A stretch of 64,000 bases of DNA from NCBI GenBank assembly GCA_965203615.1, contig OZ241900.1, positions 1,984,001 to 2,048,000 of the forward strand, given 5' to 3'. A program made the position numbers and the translations under genes. Each line of letters begins with the position of its first letter. Within the stretch, counting starts at the first letter, position 1. This document shows positions 8,907 through 17,214 of the stretch, one piece after another. The notes under the pieces are model-generated. The model searched no databases. It saw only the letters and a program-made list of their open reading frames with translations, and was not told where the DNA came from. The stretch is from VXNE01 sp965203615 (GTDB lineage: Bacteria; Pseudomonadota; Gammaproteobacteria; Pseudomonadales; Azotimanducaceae).

Positions 8907-10646
8907 ATGAGTGGACAGCTACAGGCGTTTTTTGGCGCCCTCAACGATCAGGAGGCCAAATTCCTGCCGATCCTTGCATCGGACAACCTCGGAATATTGT
9001 TGCGCGCAGCCATAAATGAACTCGACTGGTACGCCTACAATTTGGCAAGGGAAGACGACCCGTCACAGGAGCATGAGGAACAGTTCTACATCCTACAACT
9101 CGGCGTATCGCGCCTTATCAAACTCGCGCTAGGCGCTCGCCCATCGTTCGATGCTCCGACGGTGACCTTCCGCCGCCAGGCGACAATCGCTACCCGGGTT
9201 CTCGACATCAGCGTAGGGCTGGGCATGATCCAGCACGGGCGTCGCGTAGCACAGGCGGTCAGCCATGGGCTTGGTGAGATTGAACAGGTCGGGGATCTCG
9301 AGTTCAGGATAACTCTACCTTGTTCGATTCCTGACGACGAGTATTACGAACGTGCAGTTTCGGACCACTATCGATTGCTGTCCGAGTACTCGCTACGCGA
9401 GATTGTAGGATCGGATCTTGGTAGGAAGTTGGGTTCGCAGGTTGAGACTCTCTTGCCTGAGCTTGTCTACCCGTTTAAGGATCACTTCATTGGATATGAT
9501 GCGGATCCGACCGTCGACGCCTATTTTCTTGCGATAGCAGACCATCGTGTTCGATCGAGCGATGGTTACGACTCCTTTGACCACGCCCTAGAGTTTGGAG
9601 GAGTTGCTTTTGGGAAATTCCTACAATCCCTTACATTCCTCGTATCGATTGCGATGAAGCACGAGCGGTTCGCCGAAGCCCTGGTAGCAAAGCACCCAGA
9701 AGTAAGGATGGAGGACGTATTGACGATCTCAACAGAGGTACCGCAACTTGTTCAAGACATATCGGGCGCGCTCAGTTCTGTGGACGCGCTCAGTTCTCTT
9801 GGTAGCGCCGAGGCCGAAAAGACAACGATCGATGAGGCCCGAACGATCTTGGAGGTGCTGTCTGTCGGACGCAACAGCTTGAACGTTCTAGATCGGCCAG
9901 GTTGTCCGCTACCACCTCTCATTCGCTGTTCCGATCACGACCTGATTCGTTGCCAGGCCGGCTCGTACTCGGCACCGACACAGTTTCTGTTGGTCTCACT
10001 TAGACAGCACTTCCCTCGGGACTATGACCGTCATCAGAGAACACGGGAGCATGCGATGCGGGCTGCAATGAAGCGCGTGCTCGATGACGCATTTCCGCAG
10101 CTCGAGTATCGCAACAATATTGTGATAACCGCCAACGGCCAAGGGAAGACGGACATCGACCTTGTGGTCGCTGAGTGGCGTACCGGAATCGTGTTGCTTG
10201 TCCAGATAAAGCACCAAGATCCATACGGTATGGACATGAGTTCGATGCAGTCAAGGAGCAGCAGGTTGAAACAGCAAGTTGAGCGGTGGCTCAGGATCAC
10301 AGAGGCGTGGCTCGACGGAAACAGTGCGGATCAGATTAGGGGTTCCCTACGGCTTCGGAGGTCATTCCCCTTAGCTAGGCCCAAACGAATTGTTGTGACT
10401 AGGCACTTTGCCTTTCCGCTCAGGAAGATCGACAAGCCGGGCGACGTCGCGTATGGCAATTGGCTCACCTTCTTCAATGCCGTCGAAATAGTCAGACAAC
10501 GGCGCACAGAAGGGACGCTCTCGGATTTCTTGAGGATTCTACAGGAGAGTGAGCAACCGGGCGGACCGAAGGAGCACTACCCGGAAACGGATACTCAATG
10601 GGTCGTCGATAAGCTCAGTTTCACGACGAAAAGGGAAGAGCACTAG
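8907..10646 (+). CDS. Unrecognised DISARM-associated protein with C-terminal PD-(D/E)XK-like nuclease motif
   Basis: 579 residues; I do not recognise the family. The first ~380 residues are mixed helical sequence without motifs. Around residues 410-436 the sequence reads TDIDLVV, then twelve residues on VQIKHQ. This D...QxK arrangement is the Mrr-like variant of the PD-(D/E)XK active site, following the predicted strand YRNNIVIT. No ATPase, helicase, PLD or methylase motif is seen. Base composition looks more AT-rich than drmA/drmB, suggesting a separate origin. It lies between drmB and the methyltransferase, on the drmAB strand, so it occupies the place of drmC. Inference: a nuclease effector or accessory of the DISARM-like locus. 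ATG at 8907 is the first plausible start. Confidence 0.7.
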   Translation: MSGQLQAFFGALNDQEAKFLPILASDNLGILLRAAINELDWYAYNLAREDDPSQEHEEQFYILQLGVSRLIKLALGARPSFDAPTVTFRRQATIATRVLDISVGLGMIQHGRRVAQAVSHGLGEIEQVGDLEFRITLPCSIPDDEYYERAVSDHYRLLSEYSLREIVGSDLGRKLGSQVETLLPELVYPFKDHFIGYDADPTVDAYFLAIADHRVRSSDGYDSFDHALEFGGVAFGKFLQSLTFLVSIAMKHERFAEALVAKHPEVRMEDVLTISTEVPQLVQDISGALSSVDALSSLGSAEAEKTTIDEARTILEVLSVGRNSLNVLDRPGCPLPPLIRCSDHDLIRCQAGSYSAPTQFLLVSLRQHFPRDYDRHQRTREHAMRAAMKRVLDDAFPQLEYRNNIVITANGQGKTDIDLVVAEWRTGIVLLVQIKHQDPYGMDMSSMQSRSSRLKQQVERWLRITEAWLDGNSADQIRGSLRLRRSFPLARPKRIVVTRHFAFPLRKIDKPGDVAYGNWLTFFNAVEIVRQRRTEGTLSDFLRILQESEQPGGPKEHYPETDTQWVVDKLSFTTKREEH

Positions 10647-10904
10647 GTTAAGGAAAGTCGGACCGAACGGTTATCGGGCAAAAGGGGTATGAAGGAAGCC
10701 GATCTCGGCGAGGATGGGGGTACCATTTGTCGGACGCGGCGAGGCGGGGCGCGGACGGTTGAAAGCCTCTGAAGCCCGACTGTGGCGAATATGCTTGGGC
10801 CGTGGTCGGCAGTGTTCCAAATAGGAGCGAAAGCGCCGCCTTGCTCTCTCGTATTTGGTCCCCGTCGCAGCCTTGTCCGAAACGTCCGCCGGGCTTATGT
10901 CGAT

Positions 10905-12557
10905 CTAAGGTTCGACCGGTACGCTGGTAGTGCGTGCCCGGCGTCGACGCGAGCCGTTTGCTACCTGCAGGCCCCGCCGAGGAGTCGACCGAGACAAAAT
11001 CCGGTCGCGGTATCCGAGGACTTTCGCAACCTGCTCCGCGATCTGCCACGCCAAATACGGCGGCACAGCATTGCCGACTTGCACATACTGCTGAGTCCGA
11101 CCGCCGTGGAAGAAGTAGTTGTCTGGAAAGGTCTGCAATCGGGCCGCTTCCCGAACCGTCAGGCTCCGGCACTGACGCGGGTCGGGGTGAATGAAGTAGT
11201 GCCCGTCCTTCGAGATGTGGCTCGTAATTGTTGTTGCCGGATCATCGGCCAACTGGACCCGAAATCGATCAGCAAACTTCCCGCTCTCCCAGTTTGCGTG
11301 TTTCGGCGCCAGTTCACTTGGGAAGTCCGCCGCCCTCGGAGATCTTGCGAACGTGCTCGCGAACGCGGCCGCATAGAGGTAGCGCCCGATATCCTCCCGA
11401 ATGTGGCCCCTTGTTTCGTTGTTTGACAGCCTGACCAATTTCTTATCGCTCAACCAATCGCGAAGGCTTTCGGGACATGAGTCTGCGCAAGCCGCTGCGC
11501 CAGTTGTAGTCTCGTCGCGAAAGGGTAGGGACTGGCCTCTTGCTGATTCCAGTGCTAGCTCTAGCGCACTTCGGAACTCGTTTTCCAGCGTCTGAGACAT
11601 GACGGGCAAGTGCCTCCCCACCAACTCGTGAGCATTCTCAACCGCGCTTTGCCATGCTTGGGCATCATCTCCGCGACTTAGCCTGCTCCGAAGCGGCGGC
11701 ATCTCTCCGACGATATCGCTTACAGTGACGCGAGCCTCCTTGGATTCGAGCTTTGGGAGTATCTCCTTCGGCATTTTTGAAGCAACGTCGCTTCGGATGC
11801 AGATCACGAAGACCCGGTGTCGCCGCTGTGGCACACCATGCTCTTCCGCGCGTACCAAGAAGTCCTTCGGGTCGAGTCCATCGGCCCACTCACGGCTTCC
11901 GGTGGCCGGAGATAGAGCAAAAAGACGGTAACGACCCGTTCCTCCCGCGTTCCGCAGGGCGTCCATCACATCGTCGAAAACCGGCTCGTCCTTGTATCGG
12001 GCCGAGAGCATCCCCTTCACGTTCTCCATCACCGCAACCGTCGGTTGGAGCAACGCGAGTGTGACCGCATATTCCTTGTACAGCGACAACCGATCATCCT
12101 CGTCGATCTTGTAGTCGGGATTGCCCGCATTCCTAGCGCGGCCCGCTACGGAGTAGGACTGGCAGGGCGGTCCCCCAAGGAGCACTGTTCTGTCTCCATG
12201 CTCTTTGCGAATCGCGCAAATCTTCTTCTTCATGACGCAAGCTGCTGCGTCCGTTCCGAGTTCGACGCAAGGGGTTTCGTCGCACGCTTCCTGCCACTTC
12301 TTGGGGTAAAGCGCGGGCCAGTCCGGCTCATCGCCTATCGCACCATTCAGGTACTTGTAGTATCTGGCCGGATACCCCGACGGGAACTTCCGAAAGAACG
12401 CCCGCAGTCTCAGAGTGCGGTTCGCTACCGCGTCCTTCTCAATCGATAGGACAACCCGAAAGCGCCGGCGTCCATCCTTCTTGTTCGGCGCAGCGAATCC
12501 CTCCGCCAACCCTCCCGGCCCCGAAAACAGATCGATGACGGGAACCAGTTTCCTCAT
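10905..12557 (-). CDS. drmMII: C5-cytosine DNA methyltransferase, DrmMII-like
   Basis: 550 residues with the ordered motifs of a DNA (cytosine-5-)-methyltransferase: motif I DLFSGPGG (residues 9-16, SAM binding), motif IV GGPPCQSY with catalytic Cys132, motif VI MENV (177-180), motif VIII QRRHRVF, motif IX REAARLQTFPD and motif X VQVGNAVPP. A long insert between motifs I and IV holds extra cysteines. In class 2 DISARM the methylase DrmMII marks host DNA as self. The gene is transcribed toward drmA/drmB and divergently from vsr, with 254 bases between the starts. A stand-alone restriction-modification methylase is possible, but no cognate restriction endonuclease is adjacent and the DISARM genes are. 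Confidence 0.9.
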   Translation of the reverse strand: MRKLVPVIDLFSGPGGLAEGFAAPNKKDGRRRFRVVLSIEKDAVANRTLRLRAFFRKFPSGYPARYYKYLNGAIGDEPDWPALYPKKWQEACDETPCVELGTDAAACVMKKKICAIRKEHGDRTVLLGGPPCQSYSVAGRARNAGNPDYKIDEDDRLSLYKEYAVTLALLQPTVAVMENVKGMLSARYKDEPVFDDVMDALRNAGGTGRYRLFALSPATGSREWADGLDPKDFLVRAEEHGVPQRRHRVFVICIRSDVASKMPKEILPKLESKEARVTVSDIVGEMPPLRSRLSRGDDAQAWQSAVENAHELVGRHLPVMSQTLENEFRSALELALESARGQSLPFRDETTTGAAACADSCPESLRDWLSDKKLVRLSNNETRGHIREDIGRYLYAAAFASTFARSPRAADFPSELAPKHANWESGKFADRFRVQLADDPATTITSHISKDGHYFIHPDPRQCRSLTVREAARLQTFPDNYFFHGGRTQQYVQVGNAVPPYLAWQIAEQVAKVLGYRDRILSRSTPRRGLQVANGSRRRRARTTSVPVEP

Positions 12558-12811
12558 CGGTATCTGATTGCCCCTTCGTTCTTGGACCTGCGAACGAGCC
12601 TCGCGAGCCAGGGCCGAATGCCAAGATCAGACAACTCGTGAATCTGGCCAAGGTCGCGTCCCCCCTGCAATCGCTGGATTCCACGTAGGAACCCCAAACC
12701 CGCACCTGAGCCGTCTCCATTACCCATGCTGCGAGTCGAAGCTTGATCTTGTGGCTGGCCTCGCGTGAAATCAGGGTTCCGGAGCGATCGGACAGGCGTA
12801 CAGAGCAGCCG

Positions 12812-13288
12812 ATGACTGACATCGTCGATAAGGCCACCCGGTCTCGAATGATGGCGGGCATATCGGGCAAGGACACCAAACCGGAACTCACCCTTCGACG
12901 GGCACTTCACAGGCGCGGATTCAGATTCAGGCTCCATGTCCGGAATCTCCCCGGAAAACCCGATCTTGTCCTGCGTCGCCACGGTGCGGTTTGCTTTGTT
13001 CACGGCTGTTTCTGGCATCGCCATTCGGGGTGCCGTTACGCAACCACGCCAGCCACCAGGCCCGACTTCTGGCAAGCCAAGTTCAAGAGCAACGTCGAGC
13101 GGGACCACCGTTCGAAGGGCCAACTCCTCAAAACAGGTTGGCGAGTTGCCATCGTTTGGGAGTGTGCCCTCCGTGGGGACAGACTTCCGATGACGATCCG
13201 CGCCCTGGAGCGATGGCTCCTCGCGAGCGTTCGCGAATTCGAGACCACCCCCAAGCCGCAGGTCACCCGTGCGGTCGAAAACGGGTGA
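12812..13288 (+). CDS. vsr: Very short patch repair (Vsr) T:G mismatch endonuclease
   Basis: 158 residues starting MTDIVDKATRSRMM. The ATG at 12812 is preferred over the in-frame start at 12743 because it gives the standard Vsr N-terminus. Key residues fall at nearly the same positions as in E. coli Vsr: Glu25, Asp51 in GKPDLV, His64, Cys66, Trp68, His69, His71, Cys74 and a cysteine in VWECALRG. Vsr nicks 5' of a T:G mismatch created when 5-methylcytosine deaminates, so it usually accompanies a C5 methylase. The divergent drmMII-like methylase 254 bases away is the obvious partner. It ends 76 bases before the convergent end of pnp. Confidence 0.95.
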   Translation: MTDIVDKATRSRMMAGISGKDTKPELTLRRALHRRGFRFRLHVRNLPGKPDLVLRRHGAVCFVHGCFWHRHSGCRYATTPATRPDFWQAKFKSNVERDHRSKGQLLKTGWRVAIVWECALRGDRLPMTIRALERWLLASVREFETTPKPQVTRAVENG

Positions 13289-13364
13289 ACTCTAAGCCTC
13301 TGGGCGCGAATCGACGAACTCCCGCGCTGCGTGGAGAGACCTCCATGACCGACCGCGAGCAGAC

Positions 13365-15449
13365 TCACGCGGCGTAGTTGGGTAGCTCCTTCATGGAGAG
13401 CCTGATGCGGCCTCGCTGGTCGACGTCGAGGACGACCACATCCACATCCTGACCTTCCTCCAGGTAGTCCCTGACCTTCTCCACTCTCTCGCGGGCGATC
13501 TCCGAGATGTGCAATAGACCATCCTTGCCCGGGAGAATGTTCACGAAAGCGCCGTAGTTCTCGATGCGCGCGACCTTGCCGTTATAGATCTTGCCAATTT
13601 CCGCTTCGGCGGTGATTTCCTCGACCCGGGCGACCGCGGCATCCTTGGCTTCCTTGTCCTCGGCGTAGATGCGCACCGTGCCGTCGTCTTCGACGTCGAC
13701 CGTGGCACCCGTCTCTTCGACGATGCCCTTGATGGTCGCGCCACCCTTGCCGATGATGTCGCGAATCTTCTCTGGATGGACCTTTAGGGCCACCATCGCC
13801 GGCGCGTGATCCGACAGCGACTCGCGCGAGACGGAGATGACCTTGTTCATCTCACCCAGGATGTGCAACCGCGCGGCGTTCGCCTTCTCCAGCGCGGTCT
13901 CCAGGATTTCCTCGGTGATACCGTCGATCTTGATGTCCATCTGGAGCGCGGTAATACCCTCGGCGGTGCCCGCGACCTTGAAATCCATGTCGCCGAGATG
14001 ATCCTCGTCGCCCAGGATGTCCGTCAGCACCGCAAAACGGTCTTCGTCCTTCACCAATCCCATGGCCACGCCCGCAACCGGCGCCCGAAGAGGCACGCCA
14101 GCATCCATCAGCGCGAGAGACGCGCCACATACGCTCGCCATGGAACTCGAGCCGTTGCTCTCCGTAATCTCCGACACGACGCGAATCGTGTACGGGAAGT
14201 TCTCCAGATCCGGCAAAACAGCGCCAATGCCCCGGCGGGCCAGTCGGCCATGGCCGATCTCCCGTCGTTTCGGACCAGTCATGAAGCCCGTTTCGCCAAC
14301 GCTGTAAGGCGGGAAGTTGTAATGCAACATGAACTGGTCGTTGTATGTGCCCTGCAGCGCCTCAATCCTGGCCGCATCGCGCAGCGTGCCCAGGGTCGTC
14401 ACGACAATGGCCTGCGTCTCGCCCCGGGTAAACATCGCCGAGCCGTGTGTCCTGGGCAAAAGACCCACCTCGACATCGATGGGCCGAACGGTGTCCAGGT
14501 CGCGGCCGTCGATGCGCGGTTCACCAGCGAGGATGCGTTCTCGAACGAGTGACTTTTCGAGCTTGGCGAAGCTGTCGCCCACGTCGCCCGGTTCAACCTC
14601 CTCGCCGGAAATCTCCTCGATGGCCTCGGTACGCAACGCGCGCACGCGATCCTGTCGCTCCTGCTTGTCAGTAGTGCTGTACGCCTCGCCGAGTCCGTTG
14701 CCCACCTTGGCCTTGAGGCGATCGAGAAGCGCGCTGTCTTCCGCCGGCGCCTGCCACTCCCACCTCGGTTTGCCGGCTTGAGCCGTCAGCGCTTTGATCG
14801 CCTCGATCGCCACCTGCATCTCCTGGTGCGCGAAGAGCACACCGCCAAGCATCTGGTCTTCGGTCAGTTCCTGCGCTTCGGACTCGACCATGAGCACGGC
14901 GGATTCGGTGCCGGCCACGACCATGTTGAGCAACGATCCCGCCAGCACCTCATGGCCCGGATTGAGGAGGTATGCGCCATCTTCAAATCCGACCCTGGCC
15001 GCGCCGATGGGTCCCGCGAAGGGAACACCGGACAACGAGAGCGCAGCGGACGCCCCGATCATGGAAACGATGTCCGGGTCCATGTCCCGCTCCGCGGACA
15101 TGACGGTGCAGATCACCTGCACCTCGTTCATGAACCCCTTCGGGAACAGCGGCCGAATCGGCCTGTCGATCAGGCGACACGTGAGCGTCTCCTTCTCGCT
15201 GGGACGCCCCTCCCGGCGAAAAAAACCGCCGGGAATCTTGCCGGCGGCGTAGGTTCTCTCTTCGTAGTTCACTGTTAGTGGGAAAAATCCCTGGTCGGGG
15301 CGTGCTTCTCTTTCGGCGACGGCGGTACATAGCACGACCGTCTCGCCCATCGATGCAAGCACACTCCCCGACGCCTGTTTGGCGACCCGGTTCGTCTCGA
15401 GAACCACCTTGTGGTCGCCAAACTGAAATTCTTGTCTTATTGGATTCAC
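13365..15449 (-). CDS. pnp: Polyribonucleotide nucleotidyltransferase (PNPase)
   Basis: 694 residues. Two RNase PH-like core domains span ~1-550, with the phosphorolytic site region GPKRREIGHGRLARRG in the second. A KH domain (IRDIIGKGGATIK) lies near 560-610 and an S1 domain (GKVARIENYGAFVNI...GLLHISEI) occupies the last ~75 residues. Slightly shorter than the 711-residue E. coli enzyme. It carries out 3'-5' phosphorolysis of RNA and is part of the degradosome in relatives. It is the last gene of the rimP-to-pnp operon, 25 bases after rpsO, the conserved arrangement in which pnp mRNA is subject to RNase III autoregulation. No such site is claimed here. Confidence 0.98.
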   Translation of the reverse strand: MNPIRQEFQFGDHKVVLETNRVAKQASGSVLASMGETVVLCTAVAEREARPDQGFFPLTVNYEERTYAAGKIPGGFFRREGRPSEKETLTCRLIDRPIRPLFPKGFMNEVQVICTVMSAERDMDPDIVSMIGASAALSLSGVPFAGPIGAARVGFEDGAYLLNPGHEVLAGSLLNMVVAGTESAVLMVESEAQELTEDQMLGGVLFAHQEMQVAIEAIKALTAQAGKPRWEWQAPAEDSALLDRLKAKVGNGLGEAYSTTDKQERQDRVRALRTEAIEEISGEEVEPGDVGDSFAKLEKSLVRERILAGEPRIDGRDLDTVRPIDVEVGLLPRTHGSAMFTRGETQAIVVTTLGTLRDAARIEALQGTYNDQFMLHYNFPPYSVGETGFMTGPKRREIGHGRLARRGIGAVLPDLENFPYTIRVVSEITESNGSSSMASVCGASLALMDAGVPLRAPVAGVAMGLVKDEDRFAVLTDILGDEDHLGDMDFKVAGTAEGITALQMDIKIDGITEEILETALEKANAARLHILGEMNKVISVSRESLSDHAPAMVALKVHPEKIRDIIGKGGATIKGIVEETGATVDVEDDGTVRIYAEDKEAKDAAVARVEEITAEAEIGKIYNGKVARIENYGAFVNILPGKDGLLHISEIARERVEKVRDYLEEGQDVDVVVLDVDQRGRIRLSMKELPNYAA

Positions 15450-15474
15450 TTCTTTCTTTCTCCTGTTGACGTCT

Positions 15475-15744
15475 CTAGCGTCTCAATCCGAGTTGCTGAA
15501 TCAACGCCGTGTATCTTTCGCTGTCCTTGTCTTTCAAGTAGTCGAGCAACTTCCTTCTCTGGTTCACCATGCGAATCAAACCCCGGCGGGAATGATGGTC
15601 CTTGGCATGCTCGCGGAAGTGCGCCTGCAGCGAGTTGATGTTGTGGGTAAGGAGCGCCACCTGGACTTCCGGCGAGCCGGTGTCGTTGTCGCTTCGCTGA
15701 TGCTCCTTCACGATCTCGTGTTTGGTTTGTGCGGTCAGCGCCAT
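15475..15744 (-). CDS. rpsO: 30S ribosomal protein S15
   Basis: 89 residues, the standard length. The sequence opens MALTAQTKHEIVKEHQ and contains GSPEVQVALLTHNINSLQ, the S15 signature, and ends GLRR. S15 is a primary 16S rRNA binding protein of the 30S platform. It lies between truB and pnp as in most gammaproteobacteria, with 62 bases to truB and 25 to pnp, so it is expected to be cotranscribed with both and may also have its own promoter, as in E. coli. Confidence 0.99.
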   Translation of the reverse strand: MALTAQTKHEIVKEHQRSDNDTGSPEVQVALLTHNINSLQAHFREHAKDHHSRRGLIRMVNQRRKLLDYLKDKDSERYTALIQQLGLRR

Positions 15745-15806
15745 TTTTTCTGCTCCAAGTCTGTCAGTCGCTGTTTCACTGTCTCAATCTTGCGTCGTTT
15801 ACGTGT

Positions 15807-16766
15807 TCAATTCGCGGGAATCAGGCGTCTCGGCGCCACGCGGCCGTCGTCGAGGACTTCGCCCACGCCCAGAAACCGCGCGCCGTTGCCTTCAGACACC
15901 TCCGTAGAGGCCGCTTCGGCGAGCCGCACCCACCCCGCTGTGGGGGCGTGCGGCACGATCACAGGTTGTCCCTGGCGCAAATAGTATGCTGCGTCGCCCG
16001 TCAAAGTAACTTGAGGCCATTGTCGAACCGCAGTCCACACCGGCTGCAACCGGTCATCCAGCCGATTCCTGTCATTCTCTTCCCCGCCCTCGCCGCGTGC
16101 AGGGTCGAGCATCTCGAACGTCACCAGGTCGCGCTCGGTGAACGGTCCCGCCATGGTTCGCCGCAACGCCTTGACATGCGCGCCGCAACCGAGCGACTCG
16201 CCGAGTTCATGAACGATGGTGCGTACGTACGTACCTTTGCTGCAATGAATGTCGAGGGTGAGTTCGTCGCCCTCGAATTCGCTGATCACACTGGAATAGA
16301 CCGTTACCGATCTGGCCTTTCGCTCGACCTCGATTCCCTGCCGCGCGAGCTTGTAAAGCGGCTGGCCCTGGTGTTTGACCGCCGAGAACATCGACGGCAC
16401 CTGCTGGATCTCGCCGCGATATGCGTCGAGCGCCTTGTCCAAGGCCGTCGTGGTCAGTTTGCCGACCGGCCGCTCATTCACGACTTTCCCGTCCGCATCG
16501 CCGCTGTCCGTGCTCACACCCAGCACAACCCGCGCCGTGTATTTCTTGTCGGACTCCAGCAGGTAGCGGGAGAACCTGGTCGCATCGCCGAAACACAGCG
16601 GGAGCACCCCCGTCGCCAGGGGATCCAGGCTGCCGGTGTGACCGACCTTGCGCGCGGCGAAGAGCCGCTTGGCCTTCTGCACCGCATCGTTGGAACTCAT
16701 GCCCTGCGGCTTGTCGAGCACCATGATGCCGTGCACGTTCCGGCCCCGTGGACGTCTGCGCGCCAT
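15807..16766 (-). CDS. truB: tRNA pseudouridine(55) synthase
   Basis: 319 residues. The catalytic region GHTGSLDPLATGVLP contains the conserved aspartate of the TruB family, and the sequence opens with GIMVLDKPQGMSSN, typical of the family. It converts U55 of tRNA T-loops to pseudouridine and acts as a tRNA chaperone. The C-terminus carries the small PUA-like segment. Its ATG overlaps the rbfA stop by one base (TGATG), so the two are translationally coupled. Confidence 0.98.
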   Translation of the reverse strand: MARRRPRGRNVHGIMVLDKPQGMSSNDAVQKAKRLFAARKVGHTGSLDPLATGVLPLCFGDATRFSRYLLESDKKYTARVVLGVSTDSGDADGKVVNERPVGKLTTTALDKALDAYRGEIQQVPSMFSAVKHQGQPLYKLARQGIEVERKARSVTVYSSVISEFEGDELTLDIHCSKGTYVRTIVHELGESLGCGAHVKALRRTMAGPFTERDLVTFEMLDPARGEGGEENDRNRLDDRLQPVWTAVRQWPQVTLTGDAAYYLRQGQPVIVPHAPTAGWVRLAEAASTEVSEGNGARFLGVGEVLDDGRVAPRRLIPAN

Positions 16767-17176
16767 CAGTCGCCCTCCGATCGCGCAGCGTCCATGCGGG
16801 GATCAAGCCCTTCCCGGAGCGCCACCGCTTCGTCGATCAGTGCCTCGAGCCGGCGACCCGATTCGAGCAGGTCGTCGTAATGGAAGCGCAGGCGCGGCGT
16901 CTTCCGCAATCCATCGCGCTGCGCGATTTCCGAACGAATGAACCCCGCCGCGTTGCGCAACGCCTCGACGAGATCGGTTCGGTCGGCATCCGTGGATGCC
17001 GACAGCGAACTCACGTAGACGTCGGCCACCGAGAGGTCGCGGCTGACCCGAACATCCGTCACGCTCGTCAGCCCGAACCGCGGGTCGCCGGTGCCACGCA
17101 TGACTACCCGCGACACCTCTTCCCGCAGGTAGGCACCTACGCGGAGTACTCGTTCGCTATTGGAATCAAATGACAT
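16766..17176 (-). CDS. rbfA: 30S ribosome-binding factor A
   Basis: 136 residues from the ATG at 17176 (MSFDSNSERVLRVGAYLREE). The frame is open further upstream, but that extension would overlap infB and has no homologous look. The KH-fold features are present: LREEVSRVV, DPRFGLTSVTDVRVSRDLSVADVYVS and the C-terminal RFHYDD. RbfA binds the 30S subunit during late 16S maturation. It sits between infB and truB, the near-universal order. Confidence 0.97.
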   Translation of the reverse strand: MSFDSNSERVLRVGAYLREEVSRVVMRGTGDPRFGLTSVTDVRVSRDLSVADVYVSSLSASTDADRTDLVEALRNAAGFIRSEIAQRDGLRKTPRLRFHYDDLLESGRRLEALIDEAVALREGLDPRMDAARSEGD

Positions 17177-17214
17177 TCGGTCACACTGCAGGTAAATCGG
17201 TGAGTGTTTCGGAC

